Below, in pieces: positions 1 through 5,649 of a stretch of 8,029 bases of DNA. The DNA lies in assembly GCA_902803635.1 (NCBI GenBank), contig CADCQU010000284.1, forward strand, positions 1 to 8,029. Direction: 5' to 3'. The number at the start of each line of letters is the position of its first letter. Within the stretch, counting starts at the first letter, position 1. The notes beneath the pieces were generated by a model, which was not told the DNA's origin, did no database searches, and saw only the letters and a program-made list of their open reading frames with translations. The stretch comes from an uncultured Lachnospiraceae bacterium. GTDB lineage: Bacteria; Bacillota; Clostridia; Lachnospirales; Lachnospiraceae. The position numbers were made by a program, and so were the translations under genes.

Positions 1-1712
1 GAAGAGAATGCCGGCGCATTGTTCCAAGTAATTGTGCTTTTCTTCCACTCACCGCCAACGACTTGGTGCATCGAGTAATTCCCATAACCATAGCGGATAT
101 ATAGATGCAAAGTCAGATCTTTTAATATGCCATTTCCCATTTCTTGAATGACAGAATCTGGAAACGCCATTCTAAAGTAGGAGCGCGCTTCACCGTATTT
201 ATATGGACCAACAGTTAACTCTTGTTCACTCCATGCAAAAGTTGCTGCAGTTGCATTTGGATACGTTGATGAGATAAATGCATTTTCAATGAATTTATAG
301 TTCTGATAGTCAAAACTGTATTCAACCGTAGGATCTATAACGACAGGATAGCTAGCGCTTTCCAGCCATGATTTATCCATTGAATACGTCAGACGAAAAG
401 CGTTGTTCCCTATTGCATTAAATGACACCTGAATATCATAGTTATAATTCCCTGCCGCATCAAACATATATGGTGCTGACAGTGCAGCCGAAACGGCCCC
501 CGAAGGATCTTTGAGTAAAACCGTATTGCCAAACAACTCAGGATATAAACCATCTAACTGAAGAGTATAGGAATACTCGGATGTGCTGAATTCATTTATG
601 ATAATACTTTCTTTTACACCTTTAGTTGTTGGTTCAAGCAGGATATCTGTGCTGTTATTAAAAGCCCCCGGATAGTAGACGGATGTGATTGTCCCTGATT
701 CATTATTATGTGTGACCGCCTCAACCATCGTTGGGTAATCAATTGAATCATCTGGTTTCTCTTCATATACAGCGTAACTATCATATGACTCAGTTTCACC
801 ATACGCTTTATTCCAAGGTTGCTCTTCTCCTATATCTTCTATTTCACCACCAACATTTTCAGTGTATTCTGCTGTTGCATCATCGATCTTTTCATCTGAA
901 GTGATTACAACAAATGTCTCGTCCTCATCATTTTGTTCCCAAACGTCGTTGTCTATGCTTGTAATACCGACTTCTTCAACTGATATGTCTGGCACTACCA
1001 TATTCTCTATTTCATCAATTACGACATCTTCTTGGGAAGTTGACAAATCAATTGTATTTTCAGTTACAATACTACCCGCATCATAATTCTCAAAGACCTC
1101 TTCCAGAGAGGTTTTTTCCTCTATTTGATTCTCGTTATTTTCAAAAGATGTTACTAAATCCGCTTCTCGACTATCGTTATTATAATCAAATAAATCTTCG
1201 TTTTCGCCATTATCTTGTTGATCAATAGAATCTGGCCATGCGAATGAGGCCAGGCTCTCATCTGACCAGTTCTTTTCAGCATAATCAATCTCTGTTTCCG
1301 GGACAGAATAGCTGTTCGGGAAATCCGTTTGCTCTTCTTCTACAAGCTCCTCATACGGTGCGTTCTCCGGAATAAATGCAATAGCTGTTTCCATCATTCC
1401 AACTTCAGCAATTCTTTCTCCTTGCCGAAAAGCTTTTGGAAACTCAACATCCACTATTCCTTCTGCGCTTCTGAACACATCTCCGGAATCGACAAGAAAT
1501 GTGCCTTCCTGCTCTCCGTTATTCGTCTCCTCTTCATAGATCGGAGTCTGAAACACATTAATTGTCGCTGTTCCATCCCCATTATCTTGATAGGTTACTC
1601 CTTCTTCTAGCTGAATCTCTGAATTGTTATCCGCGAATGCCACAGTTGGGAGCATACCAATCATGATATTCCACACGAGAAGAAGCGCAACAATCCTTTT
1701 TTTAGGTTTCAT
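1..1712 (-). CDS. Secreted DNRLRE/WapA-like protein, N-terminal part (runs off left edge)
   Basis: This reading frame is open for 570 codons from ATG at 1712 to the window edge, so the C-terminus is missing. Seen: a signal peptide (MKPKKR, hydrophobic core of about residues 8-24, probable cleavage after A-F-A at 25-27); a folded-looking stretch to about 118; a very acidic, Asp/Glu/Asn-rich stretch at about 120-328 with few Lys or Arg; then a stretch at about 329-465 ending in YPVVIDPTV (455-463), followed by a region with SSTYPN (481-486) and WNNAPAF near the end. In WapA/RHS-type wall or secreted proteins of Firmicutes, a similar VIDPT motif precedes the DNRLRE domain. Ribosome site AAGAGG lies 8 bases before ATG. 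Inferred: an exported adhesin or contact-dependent polymorphic toxin whose RHS and toxin parts would lie left of the window. The gene is clearly more AT-rich than the transfer genes. The DNRLRE assignment is fairly sure; the toxin role is not. Confidence 0.75.
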   Translation of the reverse strand, partial: MKPKKRIVALLLVWNIMIGMLPTVAFADNNSEIQLEEGVTYQDNGDGTATINVFQTPIYEEETNNGEQEGTFLVDSGDVFRSAEGIVDVEFPKAFRQGERIAEVGMMETAIAFIPENAPYEELVEEEQTDFPNSYSVPETEIDYAEKNWSDESLASFAWPDSIDQQDNGENEDLFDYNNDSREADLVTSFENNENQIEEKTSLEEVFENYDAGSIVTENTIDLSTSQEDVVIDEIENMVVPDISVEEVGITSIDNDVWEQNDEDETFVVITSDEKIDDATAEYTENVGGEIEDIGEEQPWNKAYGETESYDSYAVYEEKPDDSIDYPTMVEAVTHNNESGTITSVYYPGAFNNSTDILLEPTTKGVKESIIINEFSTSEYSYTLQLDGLYPELFGNTVLLKDPSGAVSAALSAPYMFDAAGNYNYDIQVSFNAIGNNAFRLTYSMDKSWLESASYPVVIDPTVEYSFDYQNYKFIENAFISSTYPNATAATFAWSEQELTVGPYKYGEARSYFRMAFPDSVIQEMGNGILKDLTLHLYIRYGYGNYSMHQVVGGEWKKSTITWNNAPAFS

Positions 1713-1720
1713 CCTTAATT

Positions 1721-1726
1721 CCTCTT
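1721..1726 (-). promoter_or_regulatory. Ribosome binding site of the DNRLRE-protein gene
   Basis: AAGAGG on the minus strand, 8 bases before the ATG at 1712. It supports this start, which also puts a good signal peptide at the N-terminus. Confidence 0.75.
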
Positions 1727-1740
1727 AGTCTACCAAGATT

Positions 1741-1784
1741 GATTAATATTTTTTTATTATATTAATCTAATTTTATGATAGACC
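1741..1784 (-). promoter_or_regulatory. Probable promoter with dyad for the DNRLRE-protein gene
   Basis: On the minus strand a perfect -10 box TATAAT lies at 1761-1756 in a very AT-rich stretch, giving a predicted untranslated leader of about 35-40 bases before the ATG at 1712. No good TTGACA lies 16-18 bases upstream; the 17-base-spaced hexamer is GGTCTA, so the -35 is weak. The -10 lies inside a perfect 9-base inverted repeat, GATTAATAT (1741-1749) and ATATTAATC (1759-1767), with a 9-base spacer. Such a dyad could be an operator for a dimeric repressor, but AT-rich DNA produces chance dyads. Confidence 0.5.
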
Positions 1785-1811
1785 AGATATGTTTATATTT
1801 CAAGCATTAAA

Positions 1812-1937
1812 TTATATTTTTTTACTTCTTTCGTCATTGTGTCCCTGCTTCATTATGGCTTTAATCTCCATCATATTCTTCATATCATTGTTTTTTCTCT
1901 TTCTCTGCCATCCTGACAGTTTTAGTTTTACCTTCAT
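1812..1937 (-). CDS. Possible small basic protein, 41 residues, unknown function
   Basis: An ATG at 1937 opens a 41-codon frame ending in TAA at 1812. It is preceded by a strong ribosome site (GAGGGTGA, ending 3 bases before ATG, with GAGG 6 bases away). The product starts MKVKLKLSGWQRKRKNNDMK and is rich in Lys, Arg, Met and Asn, with no membrane segment or motif I recognise. It lies 75 bases downstream of the HTH gene on the same strand, after a hairpin, where composition changes from GC-rich to AT-rich. It may be the last gene of the transfer operon or the remnant of a longer gene cut at an element boundary. The ribosome site is the main support; the length is too short for coding statistics. 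Confidence 0.4.
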   Translation of the reverse strand: MKVKLKLSGWQRKRKNNDMKNMMEIKAIMKQGHNDERSKKI

Positions 1938-1974
1938 GTTCACCCTCTTTGAACTCATCCTCAGTCCAGCAAGC

Positions 1975-2008
1975 AGGCGCAGTCCCCCCTTGGCGGAGAA
2001 CTGCGCCT
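1975..2008 (-). promoter_or_regulatory. Strong RNA hairpin downstream of the HTH gene
   Basis: A perfect 9-base inverted repeat, AGGCGCAGT (1975-1983) and ACTGCGCCT (2000-2008). On the minus-strand RNA the stem extends inward by five more pairs (UCUCC with GGGGG, two of them G-U), giving about 14 pairs and a six-base loop GCCAAG. The plus-strand RNA would have C-A mismatches at the two wobble positions. It begins 5 bases after the HTH stop codon. No U-run follows (UGCUUGCU), so it is not a typical intrinsic terminator; it may be an mRNA 3'-stabilising element or attenuator. Confidence 0.6.
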
Positions 2009-2012
2009 TTCA

Positions 2013-2270
2013 TCATATTATACGATAGAGATTGCTGGTGAAGCTGCCATTGTCACGGTAGCGGTATTGTTTCTCAATATAGCCATGCCTCTCTAGATCG
2101 GCAATGGCACGCTTGACCGTGCTTTTGGAGAGGCTGAGATCCGTAGCGATGGTCTTAATCCCCGGCCAGCATTCCCCCTTGGAAGCGGACATGCTCCTGA
2201 GGTACATGTAAACACTTTTCGCTCTATGCGGCAGGCTGTTGTCGGCGTAGATCGTATCGAAATAGCTAAT
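2013..2270 (-). CDS. Small winged-helix (HTH_36-like) DNA-binding protein with apparent ATT start
   Basis: An 85-residue frame starting SYFDTIYADNSLPHRAKSVY after the initiator and ending with TGA at 2013. It shows a helix-turn-helix (GIKTIATDLSLSKSTVKRAI, then ADLERHGYIEK) followed by a wing (YRYRDNGSFTSNLYRI). This resembles the HTH_36-type small proteins common in Clostridial conjugative elements, which usually begin near the YFDTIYAD motif. The ribosome site AGGGGGTGA (2283-2275) stands 7 bases before an ATT at 2270-2268, exactly where ATG is expected. No ATG, GTG or TTG is in frame between that site and Met at 2207, and starting at 2207 would remove 21 conserved-looking residues. The ribosome site overlaps the stop codon of the coupling-protein gene, suggesting coupled translation. 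Role inferred: transcriptional or replication regulator of the element. Family confident; start uncertain. Confidence 0.75.
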   Translation of the reverse strand: MSYFDTIYADNSLPHRAKSVYMYLRSMSASKGECWPGIKTIATDLSLSKSTVKRAIADLERHGYIEKQYRYRDNGSFTSNLYRII

Positions 2271-2281
2271 AGCGTCACCCC

Positions 2282-4120
2282 CTATGTCTTTACGAGCGGG
2301 ATGCTTTCATCCTGCTTTTGGTTGACAGGCTTCTCATCCACTCTTTTTCTTGTTTCCTTCTGCTTCGGCGGGTACTTCTCCTGAATCGCAGCTACCAGCT
2401 TCTCACGCCCCGCATAGCGAATAACCGCGTTCTCCCGCTTCGGCACCAGGTACGGTTCCTCAAAAGAGATCCCCCAATCCAAGAACAGCCGCAGCCGCGT
2501 TTTTGTCGGGTGCATACCCGTTTTCATGACCACGAAATGTCCCTTGGGGATAGATTTCAGCTCGTCTGCCGACATGAGTGGGCGCTCCGTCATTTGCAGG
2601 CTTTGGCTCGGCTCCTTACTCTTGTTCACCGAGCCGGTCAGAACCGTGCGACTGCCGAGAGATTTGGACAGCACCTCCGCCGTTTGGCTGTTGGGCGCGA
2701 AGCCGCCGAAGATGGTGTCTTGGCAATTGTCCTGTATGATCTCACAGCCCTCCTTACCATAGTTCTTTTCAAGCTGGGCCAGGCTCTGGATGATCGGCAC
2801 CAGCGTCAGGCGGCGGGATCGGCCCGCGGAGAAGAGCGGGAGAATGTCAAAGGCGGGCATGGTGCCAAGCTCGTCGCAGAAAAGCACCACGCGGTTTCTT
2901 AGCTTGCCGCCGTTCTCGTCCGCCACGGAGAACAGCTCGCGGGATAGGTTCTGGATCATCAGACCTGCCATGAAATTTTTGGTGGTGTCCTCCTCCGGCA
3001 GGATTAGAAAGATCGCACATTTCTCGGAGGCAAACTTCTCCGCATCAATGGCGCTGTCAAAGCACAGCACATGCTCCAGCTCCGAATCCAGAAAGGCGTT
3101 GAGGCGAGAGAGAACCGTGGACATGACCGAGGCCATGGCCTGATCCGCCGCATTGAGTGCCGCGCCCGCGAACCATCGCGCCTTATGATCCGAGGGCAGC
3201 GAGCTCATGAGAAACTGAAAGTTGGATTTGCCGGGAATCTTGGATGGTTCCAGCAGCTCCTGCACCAGCTTGAACACGGACGGGATGTGCCGCCGCTCTC
3301 CGTAGTCACCTTTAGGCGGCAGAAACTCCGCCATCAGCAGGAACACGGCGGTCAGCAGTCCCTCTGCGGCGTCATAGAAAAAGGCGTTCTGCCCGTGATC
3401 CGTATCGTCGCTGGGGTTGATGATTGTCTTGGAGAGAATCTTCGCATACTTCTCTGCTTTGGCACGGGAGGCGAGGTCGTTTTCGTCCGCCCTGGCCTTG
3501 TCCATGTAACGGTTGATCAGCGTCAGGAGGTTATTTCCGTCCGAGCGGGTGGGGTTTCGCAGATCGATCACTGCAATCTGGTAACCGTAGTATTTCTGCG
3601 CGATGGTGCCGTAATTTCTCGCCAGATCGCCTTTGGTGTCCAAAGCTAGGAAGCTCATGCCGCTGGCGCAGGCGTATTCGAGATTCGGGTACAGAAAGAA
3701 GGCGGTTTTGCCGACGCCGGAAGCGCCGATCATGAGGCAATGGATATCGTCGCTGTCCACAATGGCTCTCAGATTATGCTTCTGTCCGACACAGCCGAGG
3801 ACGAGCCCTTGCTTGTCCGGGCGATGCTCCCCCCTTCGCCAGTCCTTAATCACAAAAGGTACATAGGAAAAGGCGCTGCGCATCTCACGCTCCGTCGCCC
3901 AGCGGGCGGTCCCGTGTTGACCGTCGCCAACGGTCTTGGATTTGATGTTGCTGAGACTGTAGCTCTTGTTGGCAAGCGCCATGCCGCCGATCAGCAGCGC
4001 CGCCATCAATCCCATGCCGACCAAAAGCCAGGGATCCACGCCTGTTTTGGAGAGGTTTTCCTCAATCTGGTCAAGGGCCGGCAAGCTGCATATCGTACTG
4101 ATGCTGAGCAAGTAGATCAT
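2282..4120 (-). CDS. VirD4/TraG-type type IV coupling protein (conjugative transfer ATPase)
   Basis: A 612-residue inner-membrane ATPase that would link the relaxase-DNA complex to the type IV secretion channel. Seen: two N-terminal hydrophobic segments (about residues 2-16 and 31-50), the GTARWAT motif (70-76) typical of the VirD4/TraG family just before the ATPase, Walker A GASGVGKT (132-139), DTKGD (161-165), Walker B VVLFCDELG (411-419, Asp416 and Glu417), then SAGRSRRLTLVPIIQSLAQL (431-450). The C-terminal tail (about 581-612) is Lys/Glu-rich and probably disordered. The start ATG at 4120 has GAAGGA 8 bases upstream and is preceded in frame by a TGA five codons earlier. The first 50 bases overlap the 3' end of the DUF3991/Toprim gene in another frame. 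Length and motifs look intact. Confidence is high for the family; the cognate channel is not in the window. Confidence 0.95.
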   Translation of the reverse strand: MIYLLSISTICSLPALDQIEENLSKTGVDPWLLVGMGLMAALLIGGMALANKSYSLSNIKSKTVGDGQHGTARWATEREMRSAFSYVPFVIKDWRRGEHRPDKQGLVLGCVGQKHNLRAIVDSDDIHCLMIGASGVGKTAFFLYPNLEYACASGMSFLALDTKGDLARNYGTIAQKYYGYQIAVIDLRNPTRSDGNNLLTLINRYMDKARADENDLASRAKAEKYAKILSKTIINPSDDTDHGQNAFFYDAAEGLLTAVFLLMAEFLPPKGDYGERRHIPSVFKLVQELLEPSKIPGKSNFQFLMSSLPSDHKARWFAGAALNAADQAMASVMSTVLSRLNAFLDSELEHVLCFDSAIDAEKFASEKCAIFLILPEEDTTKNFMAGLMIQNLSRELFSVADENGGKLRNRVVLFCDELGTMPAFDILPLFSAGRSRRLTLVPIIQSLAQLEKNYGKEGCEIIQDNCQDTIFGGFAPNSQTAEVLSKSLGSRTVLTGSVNKSKEPSQSLQMTERPLMSADELKSIPKGHFVVMKTGMHPTKTRLRLFLDWGISFEEPYLVPKRENAVIRYAGREKLVAAIQEKYPPKQKETRKRVDEKPVNQKQDESIPLVKT

Positions 4121-4976
4121 CGTTCCAATCCTTCATCTTCGGTATTTGCGGTATGACTGTGAGGCCCTCCGCTTCAAGCTGCTTGGTCATACGGCGGTTG
4201 GTTTTCTGCCCTGCCTCGTCGTTGTCCATGCAGAGCAGGACGGTGTCAACCTGGGGCATACGCTCCAGCGTTTTCAGCACCGGCTGGATGGAGGTTCCAC
4301 AGCAGGCCACATAGCTGTTGGACTGCCAATCCTGCGGGTACATCGAAATATGCGACAAAAGATCAATGGGAGCCTCGAATACCAGAAGTCTCCCATTGGT
4401 GCCGATATGGTGAAAGCTGTATCGCGGATCACTACCCTCAATGTTGATACGAAAGGTTTTGCCCTGACTGTTGGTGCTGCGGACATGGGCATGGCGAGCA
4501 ATGCCGTCCTCATCCTTGCCCACAAAAACGGCGTTGTGGTATTTGGCATCTTCGTAGAGCAGCCGCTCATGGGCGAAGGCGGAAAGAATTTTGCTGTCGA
4601 TGCCGCGTGTCTTGGTGAGATATGCGAAAACCCTCCGCATATCCGAATTGGCTTCGGGCAATGTGAAGGGTTTGGGTTTCGGTTGCTCCCGTTCGGGTGG
4701 CTTGAAGTCTCCGCCGAGGAGCGCCTGCACGGCGTCGGGAAAGCTCATGTTGTAGTAGTGCTGGAGGAAGCTGATGGCGTTGCCGCCGCGCTGCTCTGCA
4801 TGGTCGTACCATTCGCCGCCGCGGATCGTTATACTGTGATCACTGCCGAGACGCTTCTCTCTGCCGGCACGGATCAGCTTCTCCCCGCGGCTCTGGAGAA
4901 AGGCTTCCAGATCCGTCACCGCGGCTCGTTCTTTTTGCTCTTGGGTAAGCGGAATATATTGGGGTATGGGTACCAC
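4071..4976 (-). CDS. DUF3991/Toprim-domain protein (primase-like), start GTG 4976 or more likely ATA 4967
   Basis: A protein of about 298-301 residues. The N-terminal half (residues 20-90, with GGEWYDHAEQRGGNAISFLQ) resembles the DUF3991/CHC2-like module of plasmid and ICE primase-type proteins, but no zinc-binding Cys set is seen there. The C-terminal part (about 195-288) is a Toprim fold: RLLVFEAPIDLLS with Glu201, and VLLCMDNDEAG with Asp251 and Asp253, the usual metal-binding residues. It ends with KDWNDDLL, a common Toprim-primase tail. Inferred role: priming or processing of transferred single-stranded DNA. A GGAGG site (4980-4976) overlaps the GTG at 4976, so that GTG cannot be served by it; the in-frame ATA at 4967-4965 lies 8 bases after it, at the right distance. 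The gene follows the RHH gene after about 30 bases and overlaps the coupling-protein gene by 50. Confidence 0.85.
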   Translation of the reverse strand: MVPIPQYIPLTQEQKERAAVTDLEAFLQSRGEKLIRAGREKRLGSDHSITIRGGEWYDHAEQRGGNAISFLQHYYNMSFPDAVQALLGGDFKPPEREQPKPKPFTLPEANSDMRRVFAYLTKTRGIDSKILSAFAHERLLYEDAKYHNAVFVGKDEDGIARHAHVRSTNSQGKTFRINIEGSDPRYSFHHIGTNGRLLVFEAPIDLLSHISMYPQDWQSNSYVACCGTSIQPVLKTLERMPQVDTVLLCMDNDEAGQKTNRRMTKQLEAEGLTVIPQIPKMKDWNDDLLAQHQYDMQLAGP

Positions 4977-4980
4977 CTCC
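4976..4980 (-). promoter_or_regulatory. Ribosome site that decides the start of the DUF3991/Toprim gene
   Basis: GGAGG on the minus strand, continuing as GGAGGTGGT. It is 8 bases from the in-frame ATA at 4967 and overlaps the GTG at 4976. It lies inside the palindrome CACCT-GG-AGGTG. Confidence 0.7.
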
Positions 4981-5005
4981 AGGTGAAATGCTTTATTGTT
5001 TGGCT

Positions 5006-5506
5006 TTACATACTCATGCCCATAGAGTAGGAAGGGTAACTTTCCTGCGGAGCGACATCCTGTTCCTCCTCGCAGACTTGCTCCCCATCCTCCACAGATT
5101 TGCCCCCCAAATCGTCTACGGCGGCATCCACTGCCTGGGCGGGGTACTTGGCCTCCGGCTCGAGATCTTCCGATACGGGTGCGGCTTCGGCCTCACGTTG
5201 GGTGAGGTCCCGTTCCAGCTTATCCTCGATCAGACCTATGAGGAATTGCTTCTGTGTCACATTCTTCCGCTGGAGATACTCCTTTATCCGCTGGAACAAT
5301 TCTTCCGGGATTTGAATCGCAAGGGTTCTTGTGTTTGCCATGGTTGTACCTTCTTTCATATCGTTTTTCGGGTGGAGCTCGTTGTCCAGCGCCTGGGTCA
5401 CGAACTCAGCCATTGTCATGTCGTGGGCGTCGAGATACTCCCGCACCTGAGCATGCAGGGCGGCGTCGATCTTGACCGTGATGCCCTTCTTGTTTTCTTC
5501 GTTCAT
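5006..5506 (-). CDS. Tandem ribbon-helix-helix (CopG/Arc-like) protein with a possible internal start
   Basis: A 166-residue protein with two ribbon-helix-helix units: residues 8-44 (ITVKIDAALHAQVREYLDAH, then MTMAEFVTQALDNEL) and 60-99 (RTLAIQIPEELFQRIKEYLQ, then NVTQKQFLIGLIEDKLE). After about 105 comes an acidic, Ala/Glu-rich tail, probably disordered, ending SYSMGMSM. RHH proteins dimerise and bind DNA, and in transfer operons they act as relaxosome components or operon repressors; this role is inferred from context. The ATG at 5506 overlaps the stop codon of the 42-residue gene (ATGA) and has GGAGG 10 bases upstream. A second ATG at 5341 (Met56) follows GAAGG by 7 bases, so a shorter single-RHH form of 111 residues could also be made. 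RHH family confident; exact function unknown. Confidence 0.8.
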   Translation of the reverse strand: MNEENKKGITVKIDAALHAQVREYLDAHDMTMAEFVTQALDNELHPKNDMKEGTTMANTRTLAIQIPEELFQRIKEYLQRKNVTQKQFLIGLIEDKLERDLTQREAEAAPVSEDLEPEAKYPAQAVDAAVDDLGGKSVEDGEQVCEEEQDVAPQESYPSYSMGMSM

Positions 5507-5631
5507 TGCTCTGAATCCTCCATATATTGAACGATCGCTGCCTCAACCAACTCTTCGAGAGACAGATTCGTCTCTGAGCACTGTTGCAAAAGCGCTTCCG
5601 CATACTGTTGCGGGATCTCTATTTCAAACAT
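5503..5631 (-). CDS. Small RHH-like protein, 42 residues, between relaxase and tandem RHH genes
   Basis: A short frame starting MFEIEIPQQYAEALLQQCSE and ending YMEDSEQ. It has an excellent ribosome site, GGAGG 6 bases before the ATG at 5631-5629, placed right after the relaxase stop at 5650. Its TGA overlaps the next gene's ATG in ATGA, a classic coupled arrangement. The pattern of a short strand (FEIEIP), a helix (QYAEALLQQCSE), a turn with Leu-Ser and a second helix (LEELVEAAIVQYMED) looks like a minimal ribbon-helix-helix protein, but the strand lacks the usual basic residues, so DNA binding may be weak or through a partner. It could form mixed oligomers with the neighbouring RHH protein; that is inference. 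The start, stop and spacing make a real gene likely. Confidence 0.65.
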   Translation of the reverse strand: MFEIEIPQQYAEALLQQCSETNLSLEELVEAAIVQYMEDSEQ

Positions 5632-5649
5632 TTGTCACCTCCAGGATCG

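Noticed and set aside
1885..2013. 42-codon minus-strand frame starting at ATG 2013, overlapping the HTH stop
   Set aside because: Much of it is the perfect hairpin at 1975-2008, it has no ribosome site of its own beyond possible coupling, and the 1937 frame inside it has a far better site.
1789..2028. Plus-strand 79-codon frame with very hydrophobic sequence
   Set aside because: It is the complement of Lys- and Glu-rich minus-strand sequence and the AT-rich intergenic stretch; its Phe/Ile/Leu content follows from T-runs, and it has no ribosome site.
2013..2207. 64-residue version of the HTH protein starting at Met 2207
   Set aside because: No ribosome site before this ATG, and 21 upstream residues that look like the family N-terminus would be lost.
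2093..2278. 61-codon minus-strand frame starting at GTG 2278
   Set aside because: It is in another frame of the HTH gene, its GTG is part of the ribosome site, and the product shows no domain.
2318..2902. Long plus-strand frame antisense to the coupling-protein gene
   Set aside because: Complement of a motif-complete ATPase gene; Arg/His/Leu-rich product typical of antisense GC-rich coding DNA.
3071..3649. Plus-strand frame antisense to the coupling-protein gene
   Set aside because: Same reason; no domain, no plausible ribosome site and no operon context on this strand.
4146..5030. 294-codon plus-strand frame antisense to the DUF3991/Toprim gene
   Set aside because: The opposite strand carries a full Toprim protein with its metal-binding residues; the frame is a by-product of GC-rich codon bias.
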